Assembly: GCA_025677825.1 (NCBI GenBank)
Contig: JAIXMO010000071.1
Location: forward strand, 1 to 64,000
DNA: 64,000 nucleotides
DNA from: Helicostylum pulchrum
Lineage: Eukaryota; Mucoromycota; Mucoromycetes; Mucorales; Mucoraceae
Reading direction: 5' to 3'
Position numbers and translations under genes: made by a program. The notes below the pieces were generated by a model. The model searched no databases. It had not been told where the DNA came from and saw nothing but the letters and a program-made list of their open reading frames with translations. Of this stretch, positions 12,675 through 23,361 are shown piece by piece (position 1 is the stretch's first letter; the number at the start of each line of letters is the position of its first letter).

Positions 12675-15118
12675 GAAAAGTCGACCTAAAACTACGGATG
12701 ATTTTGGAATGGAACGTGGTGAAGTTCTTTTAAAGAATCTTAACGTGACTCCCATGACAGTCTTTTTACAAGATCTATTACGACAGTTACGTGCTACAAA
12801 GTCAAAAACGACCCCCACGTTACCTATCAAAGCTTCCGCTCATTCGTAAGTAATTTATATACATGCTACCCCTTCTTTTTTTTTAATTGGCATTCTATTT
12901 TTCCTCAGCCAAAAAGCATCTACGTCCGTAATACCGAGATCAATTACAGAATCTCGTCCTCGAGAAGATGTGTGTAAACTAAGTCGAGTTGCTAACCAGC
13001 CTCATATTCAAGCGCTTTCTCCTAATACTGCCGGTAGAGAATCTCATTACCACCATGAACGTTCATCCTCAATTCCTATCATAAAAAGTGGCAGTCGTAC
13101 GTTTAATTCACCTATACCCAGCCCCTCTGATTATGCTTACGGATCAAGTATACCCAAAAGTCTCGAAAGACCTAAAAGTAAAACAGCTGCAAAAAAATCA
13201 CTTTTTTTTTTATAAAGAAAAAACTAATGCAAAATTCTAGGTATTATTTTGACAATGGATGCTATTAAAGGTAAAAATGCTCGTATTGGAGATCCTGTAG
13301 AGTTGAGTCTATTATCGCAAGATAAACAAAGTAGTAATGACGAAACTTATCCCAAAGAGTATTTGGAAGATATTAGTTCAGGTTAGTTTTATATATCAAT
13401 TGAAAAGTTTTTTTTTTACTAAGTGATTTTTAAATCATAGTCGGCTATGCTCATTTACAAAAACTATTGCGTAAAACGGCTATGGAAGCATTTCCACCTC
13501 ATATACCAGGTAAAAAAAAAAAAAAAAAATGATTTTGAACATGTATTCAAAAAAAAGTCTTTTATAGAGTTTTCTGTAGATCCAGCAGTAATGGAACGTA
13601 TTCGACGATTGACACAAGGAATTGCCGTCTCTAAAAACATCAATAATTGGAAACCAGAGGGTACACTTGTTGCTCATTTCACTGAACATACTGCTACTAT
13701 TAACCAACTTGCCATCTCTTGGGATAATTTATTGTTTGCATCTTGCTCTGATGATGGATCTGTCCGTATCTGGGATTGCTCTAGATTAGAAAGAAACGTA
13801 ACCAATCGGTCTCGAGCCACATATAATCAGCAAGGCGGAAGAATTAAATGTTTAACATTTATTGAGCAAACCTACAGTATTGCTGCTGCTTCTGATAATG
13901 GAAGTATTCACGTATTCCGGTAAAGTATGATGTATTCTTATGATATGTTTAAATCGCTAAACATTTTTGTGTAGTGTGGATATTCGTAACTCAGGTCCTG
14001 CTTTAAAGTTTTCTAAATGTGTTACTGTACGTGAATATCAGTTGGCAGATGAACACGCTATTATATTAAAACACTTTACCAGTAGTAAGTTATATATATA
14101 ATCACATGTAAGATAATAGAGAGATTTTAATTTATAATAATGTTTTAGATGCATCAAATACAATGGCTGGTTCGAAATCTATATTAATGTTTGCAACTAC
14201 CAAAGGAAATATTTATGCACTGGATCTGCTAAAAATGGAAATCATTTGGAAATTACAAAATGCCAAGAGCCATGGTATTATTACAGCTATGACAATGGAT
14301 AGATTACATACATGGCTTCTGGTTGGTACCATGCGAGGTATTTTAACCATGTACGATTTAAGATTCCAAATCCCCTTAAGATCGTGGCTTCATCCCAGCA
14401 AGAGTCGAATTAGTGCCTTGGTACTGAATCATGATCCGCGTACTGAAAGCAAGCACGTTATGATTGCAGCAGGTAGAAATGAAATATCTGTATGGGACAT
14501 TGTTACATTACAATGTGTAGAAGTATTTGCGGTAAAAGCAGGAGATGAAAAAACGACTGGAGTTATGTTGGAAGCTTACAAGGCGTTAGAAGCACCTAGT
14601 GATACAGATATACTAGTGAACTCGTTTACGAATAATGAATCGAATTTTACTGAAAACTCAGTGCGAGCTATTGCATCACCTTTTGATTGCAAGTTTATGA
14701 TTACAGGTGGATCAGATCGAAAGATTCGATTCTGGGATACATCGCGAGTTGAAAATTCCGGAGTAGTACTTGGATTAGATATTGATGAAGCTAAGCCTAG
14801 ATACAGGTACATATACAACAACTTGAATTCTCTTTTAAAAACTAATAATAATCGAAACATAGTACAAATACATTTGAAAATATGAAATTTCACTTTGAAT
14901 TTACACATTCCAATAGAAATCAAAACACGACAAATGTAGGAAGTCGTACAGGATTTAATGCATCAAATCAAGCTGGAAATAATAATGCAATTGCGCAACA
15001 ACAATATTTATTGAGAAATCATACAGATGCAATTACGGATATTATTTTAGTGACAGAAACAACCTACCCTTTGATAATTAGTGCTGATAGAGATGGTGTT
15101 ATTAAAGTTGTATCTTAA
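9000..15118 (+). CDS. VPS15: Vps15 pseudokinase/serine-threonine kinase, regulatory subunit of Vps34 PI3-kinase
   Basis: Vps15 scaffolds and anchors the Vps34 phosphatidylinositol 3-kinase complex for autophagy and endosomal sorting. The start MGNNISNF fits the N-myristoylation consensus of the family. A kinase-like domain follows: [13 protein letters not shown], then VVIKLF, then the catalytic-loop HGDIKTENV, with [13 protein letters not shown] where ordinary kinases have DFG, as in other Vps15 proteins. The APE-like segment is CYIAPERFY. Armadillo/HEAT-type helices follow (10.8-12.4 kb), then C-terminal WD40 repeats (13.6-15.1 kb; [25 protein letters not shown]). There are many short introns; the first appears to be GC-AG. 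The stop TAA (15116-15118) overlaps the MIS12 stop on the other strand. Confidence 0.95.
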
Positions 15119-16036
15119 TCTTGCGTTTCGCTAAAGGATTTTAATTGCTCTTGTATTGCTAATCTCATTTGAAATGTTCTCTCTTCTGGTTTGACGTCTT
15201 TAAAATTATCTTGTAATATAGGAAGTGCTAGCAATACCGCTTTTTTTAATTTTTTCAAGCTTCCCTTTACATTTTCAGTTGAAAACTCGATATCAATCAC
15301 TATAATATATCAATTGTTTATTTTTATTTTTATAAACCTCTTAAACTTTGAATTATATATATATTTACCTTCATGCTTTTCAGGTACTTGAGATAAAAAT
15401 GATAAAATTTGACTGTATTCATCCATTGAGCTCAATTCACCTTGCATACTAGATGCCTTCTTTTTAAGAAAGTGATTCAGCCTTTTTTGCTAAACGTAAA
15501 ATATATCTATAAATTAATCACATAAAATACATAAAAAAAAGGGGGGACTTACTGCTATAATTTTTTTTCGAAGTACATCTAAACTTTCGTCTAGAACTTC
15601 TTCGTGTTCTTCAGATAAATCAGTTCGAATGCCTGTGATATCATCATATCTTACATCTATAGTACGTGGTACAGCTAGCACAGAACCTAGTAAATAATCT
15701 TGAAAGGTATTAAAAGCAGCATCCAATTCCATTTCTATTTGTTTTTCAAAAGAACGAAGTGCCTACAGAATTAGAAAAAAAAAAGAAAATAGTTGGACAA
15801 AGTATAAAGCTTCTTTTTTTTTTTTGTTGCTGTTGCTGTCGTTGTTGTTGTTGTTGTACCTCTTCTATTTCAAACTCTTTTTCAGGACAAGTGGAAGTAA
15901 GTTTTTCGGTGATACCATCGAAAACATTGTATATACATGCGTTCATAAGATCGTAAAGCCCATCAGAGAGACGAGTTGGAAAGAAACCAAACAAGTCAGA
16001 CAATAGTTCTTGATCAGAATAAGTATGAGGTTCCAT
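15115..16036 (-). CDS. MIS12: Kinetochore protein Mis12
   Basis: Mis12 is a subunit of the MIND/Mis12 complex that links inner centromere proteins to the microtubule-binding Ndc80 and KNL1. Four exons are inferred: 16036-15860, 15762-15553, 15489-15369 and 15299-15115, all GT-AG and in frame, giving about 230 residues. The N-terminal block QELLSDLFGFFPTRLSDGLYD and the following ACIYNVFDGITEKL match the Mis12 head. The rest is helical and charged (ALRSFEKQIEMELDAAFNTF, then a C-terminal coiled coil). I use the ATG at 16036 because the longer frame opens with TTG. The first intron carries a CAA-rich repeat that would be read in frame if retained. Confidence 0.88.
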
Positions 16037-16299
16037 TCGATTCAACAAGGTAATAAAGAAAAAGGGGATAGTTGTGAAAAAGTCACACTTTACTTTTCAA
16101 AGAAAAAAGTCGGTCATTTAAACAATAAAAACAACGAACACACGCGTCTTTGTAAATTTGGAGTTTTTTTTTTTTTTTTGTTATTATTTTTTTACTCTTT
16201 TGGTGTACCATATTTTACATATAAAACTACATATTTTTTTACAGCTTAAAAAAAAAAATTACAAATAATAATTAAAAAAAAAACAAAAAAATAGTGGGC
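16037..16299. promoter_or_regulatory. Divergent spacer between MIS12 and the BTB gene
   Basis: The 263-base region between two head-to-head starts must hold both promoters. It is rich in T tracts (16165-16180) and A tracts (16249-16290). No clear TATA box stands out. Confidence 0.35.
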
Positions 16300-17412
16300 A
16301 TGGATCCAATAGTACCAATCAATTATAATAACGAACATTATAAAGCAGTTAACTTTATGAATGGTAATGAGTATCAACAACATCCTCCACCTTTACGACA
16401 TCAACAACAGATGAATATGGGTTTTGCAATGCCAATGATAAGTCATCTCATGCCACCTCATCACCCTTCCCACCAACCACCTAATTTCTTTCATCCGCCT
16501 CCTCCACCTCCTCCTCCTCCTCCAATGTATTCTAATGACCAAACCAACGGACAATACATGGACTATGGATACCACCCTAATGTACCATTTATGCAACCAG
16601 GTAAATTACTGATATAAGTTTTTTTTTTCTTTTTCTTTTTTTTTTTTGATAGAATAACAACAACAAAAAATAATCTCACACTTAAATTAGGATACTATTC
16701 AGACATTACAGTATTTGTTCCTACTTTACAGAAATCGTTTGCATTGAACTCAAACATTCTTAAACGATCCCCTATACTTCGTCAACGTATCATTGAAGAA
16801 CAATCATCTACACTTGAGCTGGATCTCTATGTACTTCTTGAAACTTTTCAAACCATTATGGGTCACTTGAATCATCCTTTAACTCCACAAGATATTTTAT
16901 TCCTAGCTTCAGAAAAACCTCAAATTGCAATTGAATTATTGGAAGCATCGGAAGAATTAGGTATTAATGACTTGTTGATAGCAATCTTGGCAGTTTTGAA
17001 ACAAAACTTGGTTCATTTAAAGACGGCAATGATTTATGTGAATGCCATGGAACCTTATCAACCTTTGGAAGATGAAGAACCTCGTCATTGGGTAGAAGCG
17101 TTAGAGGAACATGTCGTTTCGTTTATGGTTCGAGTGTTACCTGCTCAATTAGACGCTTTTTCAACTAGCGTAAAAGTAAGTGGTAATGTATTAATTGGTC
17201 AAATTAGTGCTTGTGGTTATATGCCTTCTCGTACTCCTCCAAAACAAGGTTTGACATCCTTGGCTCGCGCATATGCTGCTTTACCTCAACATTTAATGAT
17301 TCGCTGTTTAGAACATCCCGCTTTACCTGCTCAAGATGCTATTCAAAGATCCTATTTTGCTAAACGCGTATTATCCATTGTCGATAGTATGAATCAACAA
17401 CAACATCAACAG

Positions 17413-17446
<34 letters not shown>

Positions 17447-17598
17447 CACAGCAACGTCAAAATATACATTCTAGCAGTAACAATAATAATCTTATGGCTG
17501 TTATGAAATTTGAAAAAGGTATCGAGACAATTGCTATAGTTAGACAAACTGGATTAAAGAAAGGCTGCTGGAATCCAAAGCTTTATGGTACAATTTAG
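16300..17598 (+). CDS. BTB/POZ-like domain protein with proline- and glutamine-rich tracts
   Basis: Two exons (16300-16600 and 16691-17598) give about 402 residues. The first 100 residues are low complexity, with His/Gln stretches and a run of prolines near residue 70. Exon 2 opens with YYSDITVFVPTLQKSF, followed by ILKRSPILRQRI, the usual beginning of a BTB fold (SDVTV, then a residue run ending in RSP.F). A helical region follows with QPLEDEEPRHWVEALEEHVV, and a Gln/His repeat lies near residue 330. BTB proteins commonly mediate dimerisation or act as cullin-3 adaptors; the role here is unknown. I start at the ATG at 16300, although an in-frame GTG lies two codons upstream. Confidence 0.7.
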
Positions 17599-17665
17599 CC
17601 TAAGCTTAAAGACAAAATAAAATATACATTTAAAAAGAGAGAGAGAGAGAGAGTCTATTTTTTAT
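17599..17665. repeat. AG microsatellite in a short 3' spacer
   Basis: Positions 17637-17654 are an uninterrupted AG dinucleotide run, followed by a T-rich stretch. It separates the BTB gene from the degenerate sequence to the right. Confidence 0.8.
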
Positions 17666-18921
17666 TTATTTTTTGGAGGAAGAGATATATTCAGGTTTCA
17701 ATAGATTCAAGGTGAAATCAAGCAGGGCGTACTGAACAAATTCAGTAAAAGCGCTTGATTCAGCAGGGAAGTTTATAATTGCCTTCTTCATCTTCAGATG
17801 ATCTTGGATTTGCAGAATCACTAGTAGTTTGTCATAAATTTCACCAGGCACTTCTTTAAGAGACTTGTGCAATTTTTTTTTTCATTCATGCAAACCATAA
17901 ACTCTTGCTTGGTTTCTTCGATAGCCTTATCTTGATTCGTCCCAATGCAGATGTCAAAATAGTCTTTCAGAACACCTAAATCGCTTGCTTTGTGAGGTGA
18001 AATGATATTTTGCGCTGGGGCTTGGTACTTGTATATGTTTTCTCTTTAACGACCTTCAGAGTTGGGAACTAATTTTAATCGTTAGAACTCATGTCCATAA
18101 TGTAAAATGCGTGAACTTACCTCTTCTTCTTCTATGAATGGGCCTTCAATATGGACGTTGGAAGCATTAGTGGCGTTACCAGCTTCAGGCTCATCAGTGA
18201 ACGATCGTGTAGATGCGAATGGTTAAAGTCAAAATTTAGTGTTAAAATATGCATTTCTCATACTCTAGTGAATACAGAAGTCTACAACAGACTGACTTGC
18301 CTGAACACCTGCTGTTTCTTCTTCATTAAGGATATTACTGTTATGAACAACTCTCTATTTTACCATCATCTGATTCAACTGTCATTGAAATCTTCTCTTT
18401 TTATGTAAATAGCCATTTTTTTTTTCATTTAAATAATAAAATATATTACTCTACTTTTATCAATTTTAATATATTTAGCAAATATATCAGTCATGAGGAT
18501 CCGGCCGGGAATATGAGCTTCAGTCTGCGCTTCTTCTTCAAGCTCTCCAGGTTGATAGTCGTGGAGAAGCTTCCTGTATTACATGTTGAGTTTCTGTTTG
18601 CTTTTTTCTGTCTCGAATTGTCGAATGAGAGCAGTGCTGTAATTTTTTAGTTTTGCATCTGCATTCTTATTGTTGATTATTTAGTGAAGAGTTGATATGG
18701 TCTCCGGCATATCTATATGCTGAAAGTAAGAGCGAACCAAGGAATCCTCCTGCTTCCATTGTCGTGCCTCTAATGTAGCAATGAAAACAGGCGCCTTTTA
18801 CTTCCTAGCGAGATCCTTGGTTAAAACAGTGTTCCTAGGAAGGTTCGCGAGACAGGCTCTCTTGCTGCTAATTGGTGTTGATTGCAATGCGGTTTCCTTT
18901 TGCTTCTTTTTATTCGTGGCC
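17666..18921 (-). pseudogene. Degenerate minus-strand gene of unknown family
   Basis: Reading leftward from an ATG at 18921 gives a basic start (MATNKKKQKETALQSTPISS) and then protein-like sequence interrupted by several in-frame stops (for example after DLARK, after STLHx and after QKLNM). Stretches such as KLLHDYQPGELEEEAQTE and TALIRQFETEK still look coding. The leftmost open part, 17666-17872, is helical and charged. I do not recognise the family. It lies head to head with the tnp2-like transposase relic and may have been part of the same mobile element, or may be an independent broken gene. Confidence 0.4.
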
Positions 18922-18979
18922 ATGATGAGTGATGAAATAGATAGAATGTGAAGGAGAGAAAAAAGAAGGAACGAGAAAA

Positions 18980-19640
18980 AGTGGACCTAAACTCCAATCA
19001 AAAGTTCAGTATATCATTGTTTGATTAGCTCGTTACAGAAATTGTACCTTAGAAAGAGTTTTGAAGAGAAGTATGAAGAATGGCGCAATTTTTCTGAAGC
19101 CACAGGACCTGATGACATGATGTACCATTGATCCCAAGGAAAAATGTGGAGGAGTATCCTTTCTACTGATGGAAATATACCTTTTGTAAATGACAATCGT
19201 ACCCTTTGTTTCACTCTTAACGCAGGTAAAAAAAAATACGATTCCTTTTTTTTTCTTACTTACAAAATGATATTAATAGACGGCTTCCGACCTTTTGATA
19301 ATACTTCAGCCTCATGAGTTGTATACTATATTCAAGTAAACTTGCCAGTAGATGAAAGAATAAAAAAAGAGAATACCATTCTTCTTTGTCTTGTGGAAGG
19401 GCCTGGTGAAGCTAATTGTAATCAGACACAAAGAGTGTTAGAAATCGTAACAAAACAACTGCGTAATTTACTATAACGATGATGGTGAGATTTTTAAAGC
19501 CTGTCTAATTCAAGTTCTTGCTGATATACATATGCAGCGTAAGCTGAGTGCCTTCACTGGTTTCTCCTCTACTCGATCTTGCTTTCGTTGTGGACCACGT
19601 TTGGGGGCTTGTAACTAGTGCTCTTGTGCACGGCTGTTGC
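18980..19640 (+). pseudogene. Relic of a tnp2/CACTA-type transposase
   Basis: Plus-strand translation recovers TGPDDMMYH, then NDNRTLCFTLNA, then across an intron-like gap (19228-19279, GT-AG) DGFRPF, then VNLPVDERIKKENTILLCL and VEGPGEANCNQ, ending near ADIHMQRKLSAFTGF and SCFRCGP. The order of these blocks (NADGF.PF, NLP...R.K.ENI, L.GP.EP, ADIPA.RK..GF) is that of the Tnp2 transposase domain of CACTA/EnSpm elements found in many fungi. In-frame stops (after MYH and after TSAS) and frame changes show it is dead. The terminal CACTA repeats were not found. Confidence 0.7.
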
Positions 19641-19826
19641 TAAAAGCAGAAAGGTATACTTTTGTACGGACATAAAAAAGAAAAAGAGAAAGAAAAGTGG
19701 TTAATTTTATTACGTACTTTTGATATTTTCTCATGCGATGTATTTAATCAATGCTGCCGGTTTACAGAGTTACCATATTTTACGGACTCTATATTTTTCT
19801 TATATGATCTACTTTCCTAGGGGATA

Positions 19827-20966
19827 CAGTAGCGGCTATATTTAAGGGTGGCCGAAATGTGGAAGAAATCCACTCTTATATCGAACATACCCTTAAATCG
19901 AACAGTGAATAATTACTTCTAAAAAGAAAAAAACTCACTGAGATACCTGGGTTTAAATAATCGCTCACATAAAAAATCACTGCAGTTATAATAAATGTCG
20001 GGTTTTATTTTTTAAAGAAACAGGAAATGTGTTTTAGACCCAAGCTACTTAGTACGGAATGGCTGTTTTAAATATATCTTTCATAAAAAAAATTAAAAAA
20101 CGAATTGTTTTGTTTTTTTCGATTTTCATTTTTGGGGGTCAACCCCTTTTGTGTTTTGTGGTTATTTTGCCATTACTCCGGATCTAATTTTCCTATCTTT
20201 GTGGAAAAAACATGGATGACCTAGAACTCGTTTAGAAACCTCTAATCTATTTTAAATCATACTTCTACTGCAAAAACTGAGAGTAATCTCTGTTTTAGAC
20301 GTTTTTTTTTTTAGGTAAAAAAATACGCTTTTTTAGTGTAACGTCGTGTAACCATTTTCAGAGCTTCGCGATTACATAAAATGTAGTTTTTTATTACCGT
20401 GTTTGGTTATAGCGCCGAATGTAGATATTTAAAAACTATATATTGGATGTTTATAAAAGAAAGTGCAACATCGAAAACTGGGCGAGAAACGCGCTTTAAA
20501 GAAATCGCTATTTTAAGGACCACTTAACTCGAATTTCAGCGTCTAAAACGGTGATTACTCGTTCAATGTTTTTATTAAAAATATGATGTTAGATGGATTA
20601 GATGCGCCGCAAAGAGCTCTTTATTATCATTGCTTTTTCCACAAAGAAAGCCAAATTGGATCGGAAGTAATTTTAAAATAACCTCAAAAACACAAAAGGG
20701 GTTGACCCCAAAACCATCAAAAACGCCAAAAATGACCAACCGAAAAAAAAAAAAAAAATCGAGAAAGATATGAAACTGCAAGCAGTTTTCAATTTTGGTA
20801 TTAAAGACAACATCCTAAGGAGTAACTTTTACTAAGTAACTTAGAAAAAAGAATCATTTCTTGATAGAGGTGTTAAAACGGGGCACCAAAGATGTTCTGG
20901 AGAAATCCACCCTTAAATCGATCTTACCCTTAAATCAGGTCACCCTTAAATAAGAGCCGTACATTG
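19827..20966. mobile_element. 1.1 kb non-autonomous inverted-repeat element (mariner-like ends)
   Basis: The left end reads CAGTAGCGGCTATATTTAAG and GGTG. The reverse complement of the right end reads CAATGTACGGCTCTTATTTA followed by AGGGTG. Both ends continue with subterminal CCTTAAATCG/TTAAATCG repeats and TTCTCCAGA/GAAATCCAC motifs. The interior is also symmetrical: the block containing GGTCAACCCCTTTTGTG at 20117-20210 recurs inverted at 20635-20760. No coding capacity remains. The CAGT-type tips and adjacent TA suggest a Tc1/mariner-dependent element. Identity between arms is partial, so the insertion is old. Confidence 0.72.
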
Positions 20967-21119
20967 TTCCAAAGGTTAATAAAAAGGCACGTAATCAATT
21001 GAAAAGTACTATTAAAAAGAATCCTTTTGCTTCTTTACTAATTCTGATCTTAGTACTTTGTAATTCCAATCTTAATCTATTGTAAGAATGCAATCGCTTA
21101 TATTAAGAATCTCGGGTTT

Positions 21120-21730
21120 GGATCGTTTATTGGAGTACGGAATCTCTTGCTGAAAGAAGAAAATTTGAAATGTAGGGAATGGGTTAGGATCATATGAATC
21201 GGGCGAGTCAGAAATGGAACATTGTCATTTGGTCAGATGAGTTTCGTTACCCTTTGAGAGGCAGTGGTAATTCAAAAGGAGTTGTTGAAGTACCAGGAGA
21301 ACGATACCAGATGGGAAATCCCGTATCAGCGATGCAATGGAAAGGTGAAGAAGTAAAAGCTTGGCTGCTTTTGGGGTAAAGGCTTTGGGTCCCTGGTTGT
21401 TGCTCATGGTACTGAAGACCTGGGTGTTTACATGACCGAGTTTCATCCATGGTTCTCAAAAGTTATCGAAAAAAAGAAGGAGCAACCAGCTCAAGTGGAT
21501 AGAACTCTTGCCTGCTCCAAACCCATATCTTAATCCCTTTGAGCATTTTTGGCATGCTCTAGAGAGGTTGGTAGATACAACAAAACACGAGATTGGTTTT
21601 ATCCAAGATTCGATGAATGGAAATGGCTATGTATCGAGTATACCGGTCGTTTATTAGTTGATAGTGTGAAGGAAAGATACCAAGCCAAAGACGGTCCAAC
21701 TATTAAAACAACTAAGCCAGCAACACTACA
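21120..21730 (+). pseudogene. Relic of a Tc1/mariner-type DDE transposase
   Basis: Fragments in different frames give KWNIVIWSDEFRY (the WSDE block with the second catalytic aspartate), VPGERYQMGNPVSAMQWKG, then KGFGSLVVAHGT, KVIEKKKEQ, and finally LLPAPNPYLNPFEHFWHALE, which is the third-acid block (LPW..QSPDLNPIEH.W). The PNPYLN reading replaces the usual QSPDLN, and frame changes occur around 21379 and 21480. The gene is inactive. It lies directly right of the 1.1 kb inverted-repeat element and runs up to the 3' end of the F-box/DUSP gene. Confidence 0.8.
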
Positions 21731-21844
21731 ATATCTTTTTCAAAGTTTATTATTTTTATATATAAAAAAATTTGTCCATATCTATTTTGTCCCGTTGTAT
21801 ATATTTATATAAAAAAGAGAAAAAAAAAGGCGGGGGGAGGAGGC

Positions 21845-23115
21845 TTAAGGGTAAAGATGTATGCTCTTTTTGAAATCGTCTACATAAACTCTCAGTCTGG
21901 CATACTCGGGTGCAATAATATCATCTACATAATAATTTTTAATAAAATATGTATAATAAAGAAAAAAAAAGTAACAAACCTTCGCTATAAGCCCTTCCTT
22001 GTACACCATATGCTTTTACTAGATAACTCCAAAGCTTTTCACTTACGATATCACCATGAGTTTCTGGTGCCGGACGAAATTTATCCATTGGTAATCTGAT
22101 ATTTGGATCTAATGTACCATTGCTACGTGCCAATTTATTGTTGGCAATCTTTCCAGGTAATGGGGATCCTTCACCTACAAGAAAAAAAAAATTGAGTAAA
22201 TATGTATTTAGAATAAATAAATAAATAAAACTTACGTGTTCTAAATAACATCCAAGTTCTACCCCATTGCTTTTCCACTAAATAGTGTTTCAATGACATA
22301 TCTTCTCTTCTCAATTCTTGAACATAAAGTTGGTGTTCTGCTTTACGTCTTTTATCTAAATCATCACTGGATACAGGTGCTGTGATATATTCTACAATAC
22401 TATCTACTTTTTCCGAGTTAATAAGTTTAAGAGGAGAATGGTCTTGTTTACATTCGAAACAATACAAATCTCCTGTTGATAATTCTAGTTGAATAGGAAA
22501 ATGTTCTTCGTCTTGTACATCGTTATTTTCTAAACAGGATTGACATGCTACAATACTTTTGATAAGTATTTTTCTTTTCTATTATGTTTATTTATATACG
22601 TGTACACTACCTTCATTATGACAGTTATCACTCATATTCAAATAAGCACCTGTTTGTGACAAACAGAGATCGCATAAAGATGTATGACCACTTTTATAGA
22701 TGATTCGCTTGATCTCATTCACTGAATCAGAAAGTTGCTCTAAATGAGGACAAGGCTGACCTTCTGTTTCTGTAGCAACACTAGCAGCAGGAATATCTTG
22801 CTCTACGGTTTCCATAACAACGTCCTCGACAATAAGCTGTTGCTCTTCTTGTGTGGTATGTGTGACTTGTGGTTCAGTAGCAACTGTACTCGATCTTTGC
22901 TTATATAACTCTAACCAAGATTGATCTGGTTCCTTTTCTGTAACGTGGTAATCACGTTCTGCCAATTGCTTAAACACCAATTCATCCTTGATGAGGTGAC
23001 TGAACGCCTTTGAGGTAAGAGAAAGTTGTAATATTGAAGTAACGTTCAAAAAGGAAGTAATATTTATCAAAACTTCTGTAGTCAATTTTTCTATACTTGT
23101 TTGACTAGTAAACAT
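21845..23115 (-). CDS. F-box protein with UBP-type zinc finger and DUSP domain
   Basis: The ATG at 23115 opens an F-box (IEKLTTEVLINITSFLNVTS, then LSLTSKAFSHLIKDE). A linker of about 80 acidic, Gln-rich residues follows. Then comes a ZnF-UBP-like domain spread over an intron: CPH, CDLC, CHN..ACQSC, H and LELSTGDLYCFECKQDH. The C-terminus has KHYLVEKQWGRTWMLFRTR, then HGDIVSEKLWSYLVKAYG, characteristic of a DUSP domain. ZnF-UBP and DUSP usually occur in ubiquitin-specific proteases, but no peptidase domain is present, so an SCF-type substrate receptor is the likeliest role. The last exon (21912-21845) ends in a sequence resembling the transposon ends to its left. Confidence 0.8.
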
Positions 23116-23361
23116 CGCGTCTTTTCTTTATTATTATTTTATTTATCCAGGTTTCCTTTATTTTATTTTTTTCTAAGAAAAAGAAAAAGAGAGAGAGAGA
23201 GAGAGAAAAAAAAAGAAATGTTCGCCCTTGTTAAAGAGAAAAAAAAAATGTTGGGATTCAACTTTAGATGATTGGATTGGCTAAAAGATGGTACAACTGT
23301 TAATTTTTAAAAGAGACGCGTAAACGAAGACTTTATTAAAAAAAATAACAAAGAAGCCTAT

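Noticed and set aside
15824..16006. Plus-strand leucine-rich frame near MIS12
   Set aside because: It is antisense to the CAA-rich intron and first exon of MIS12.
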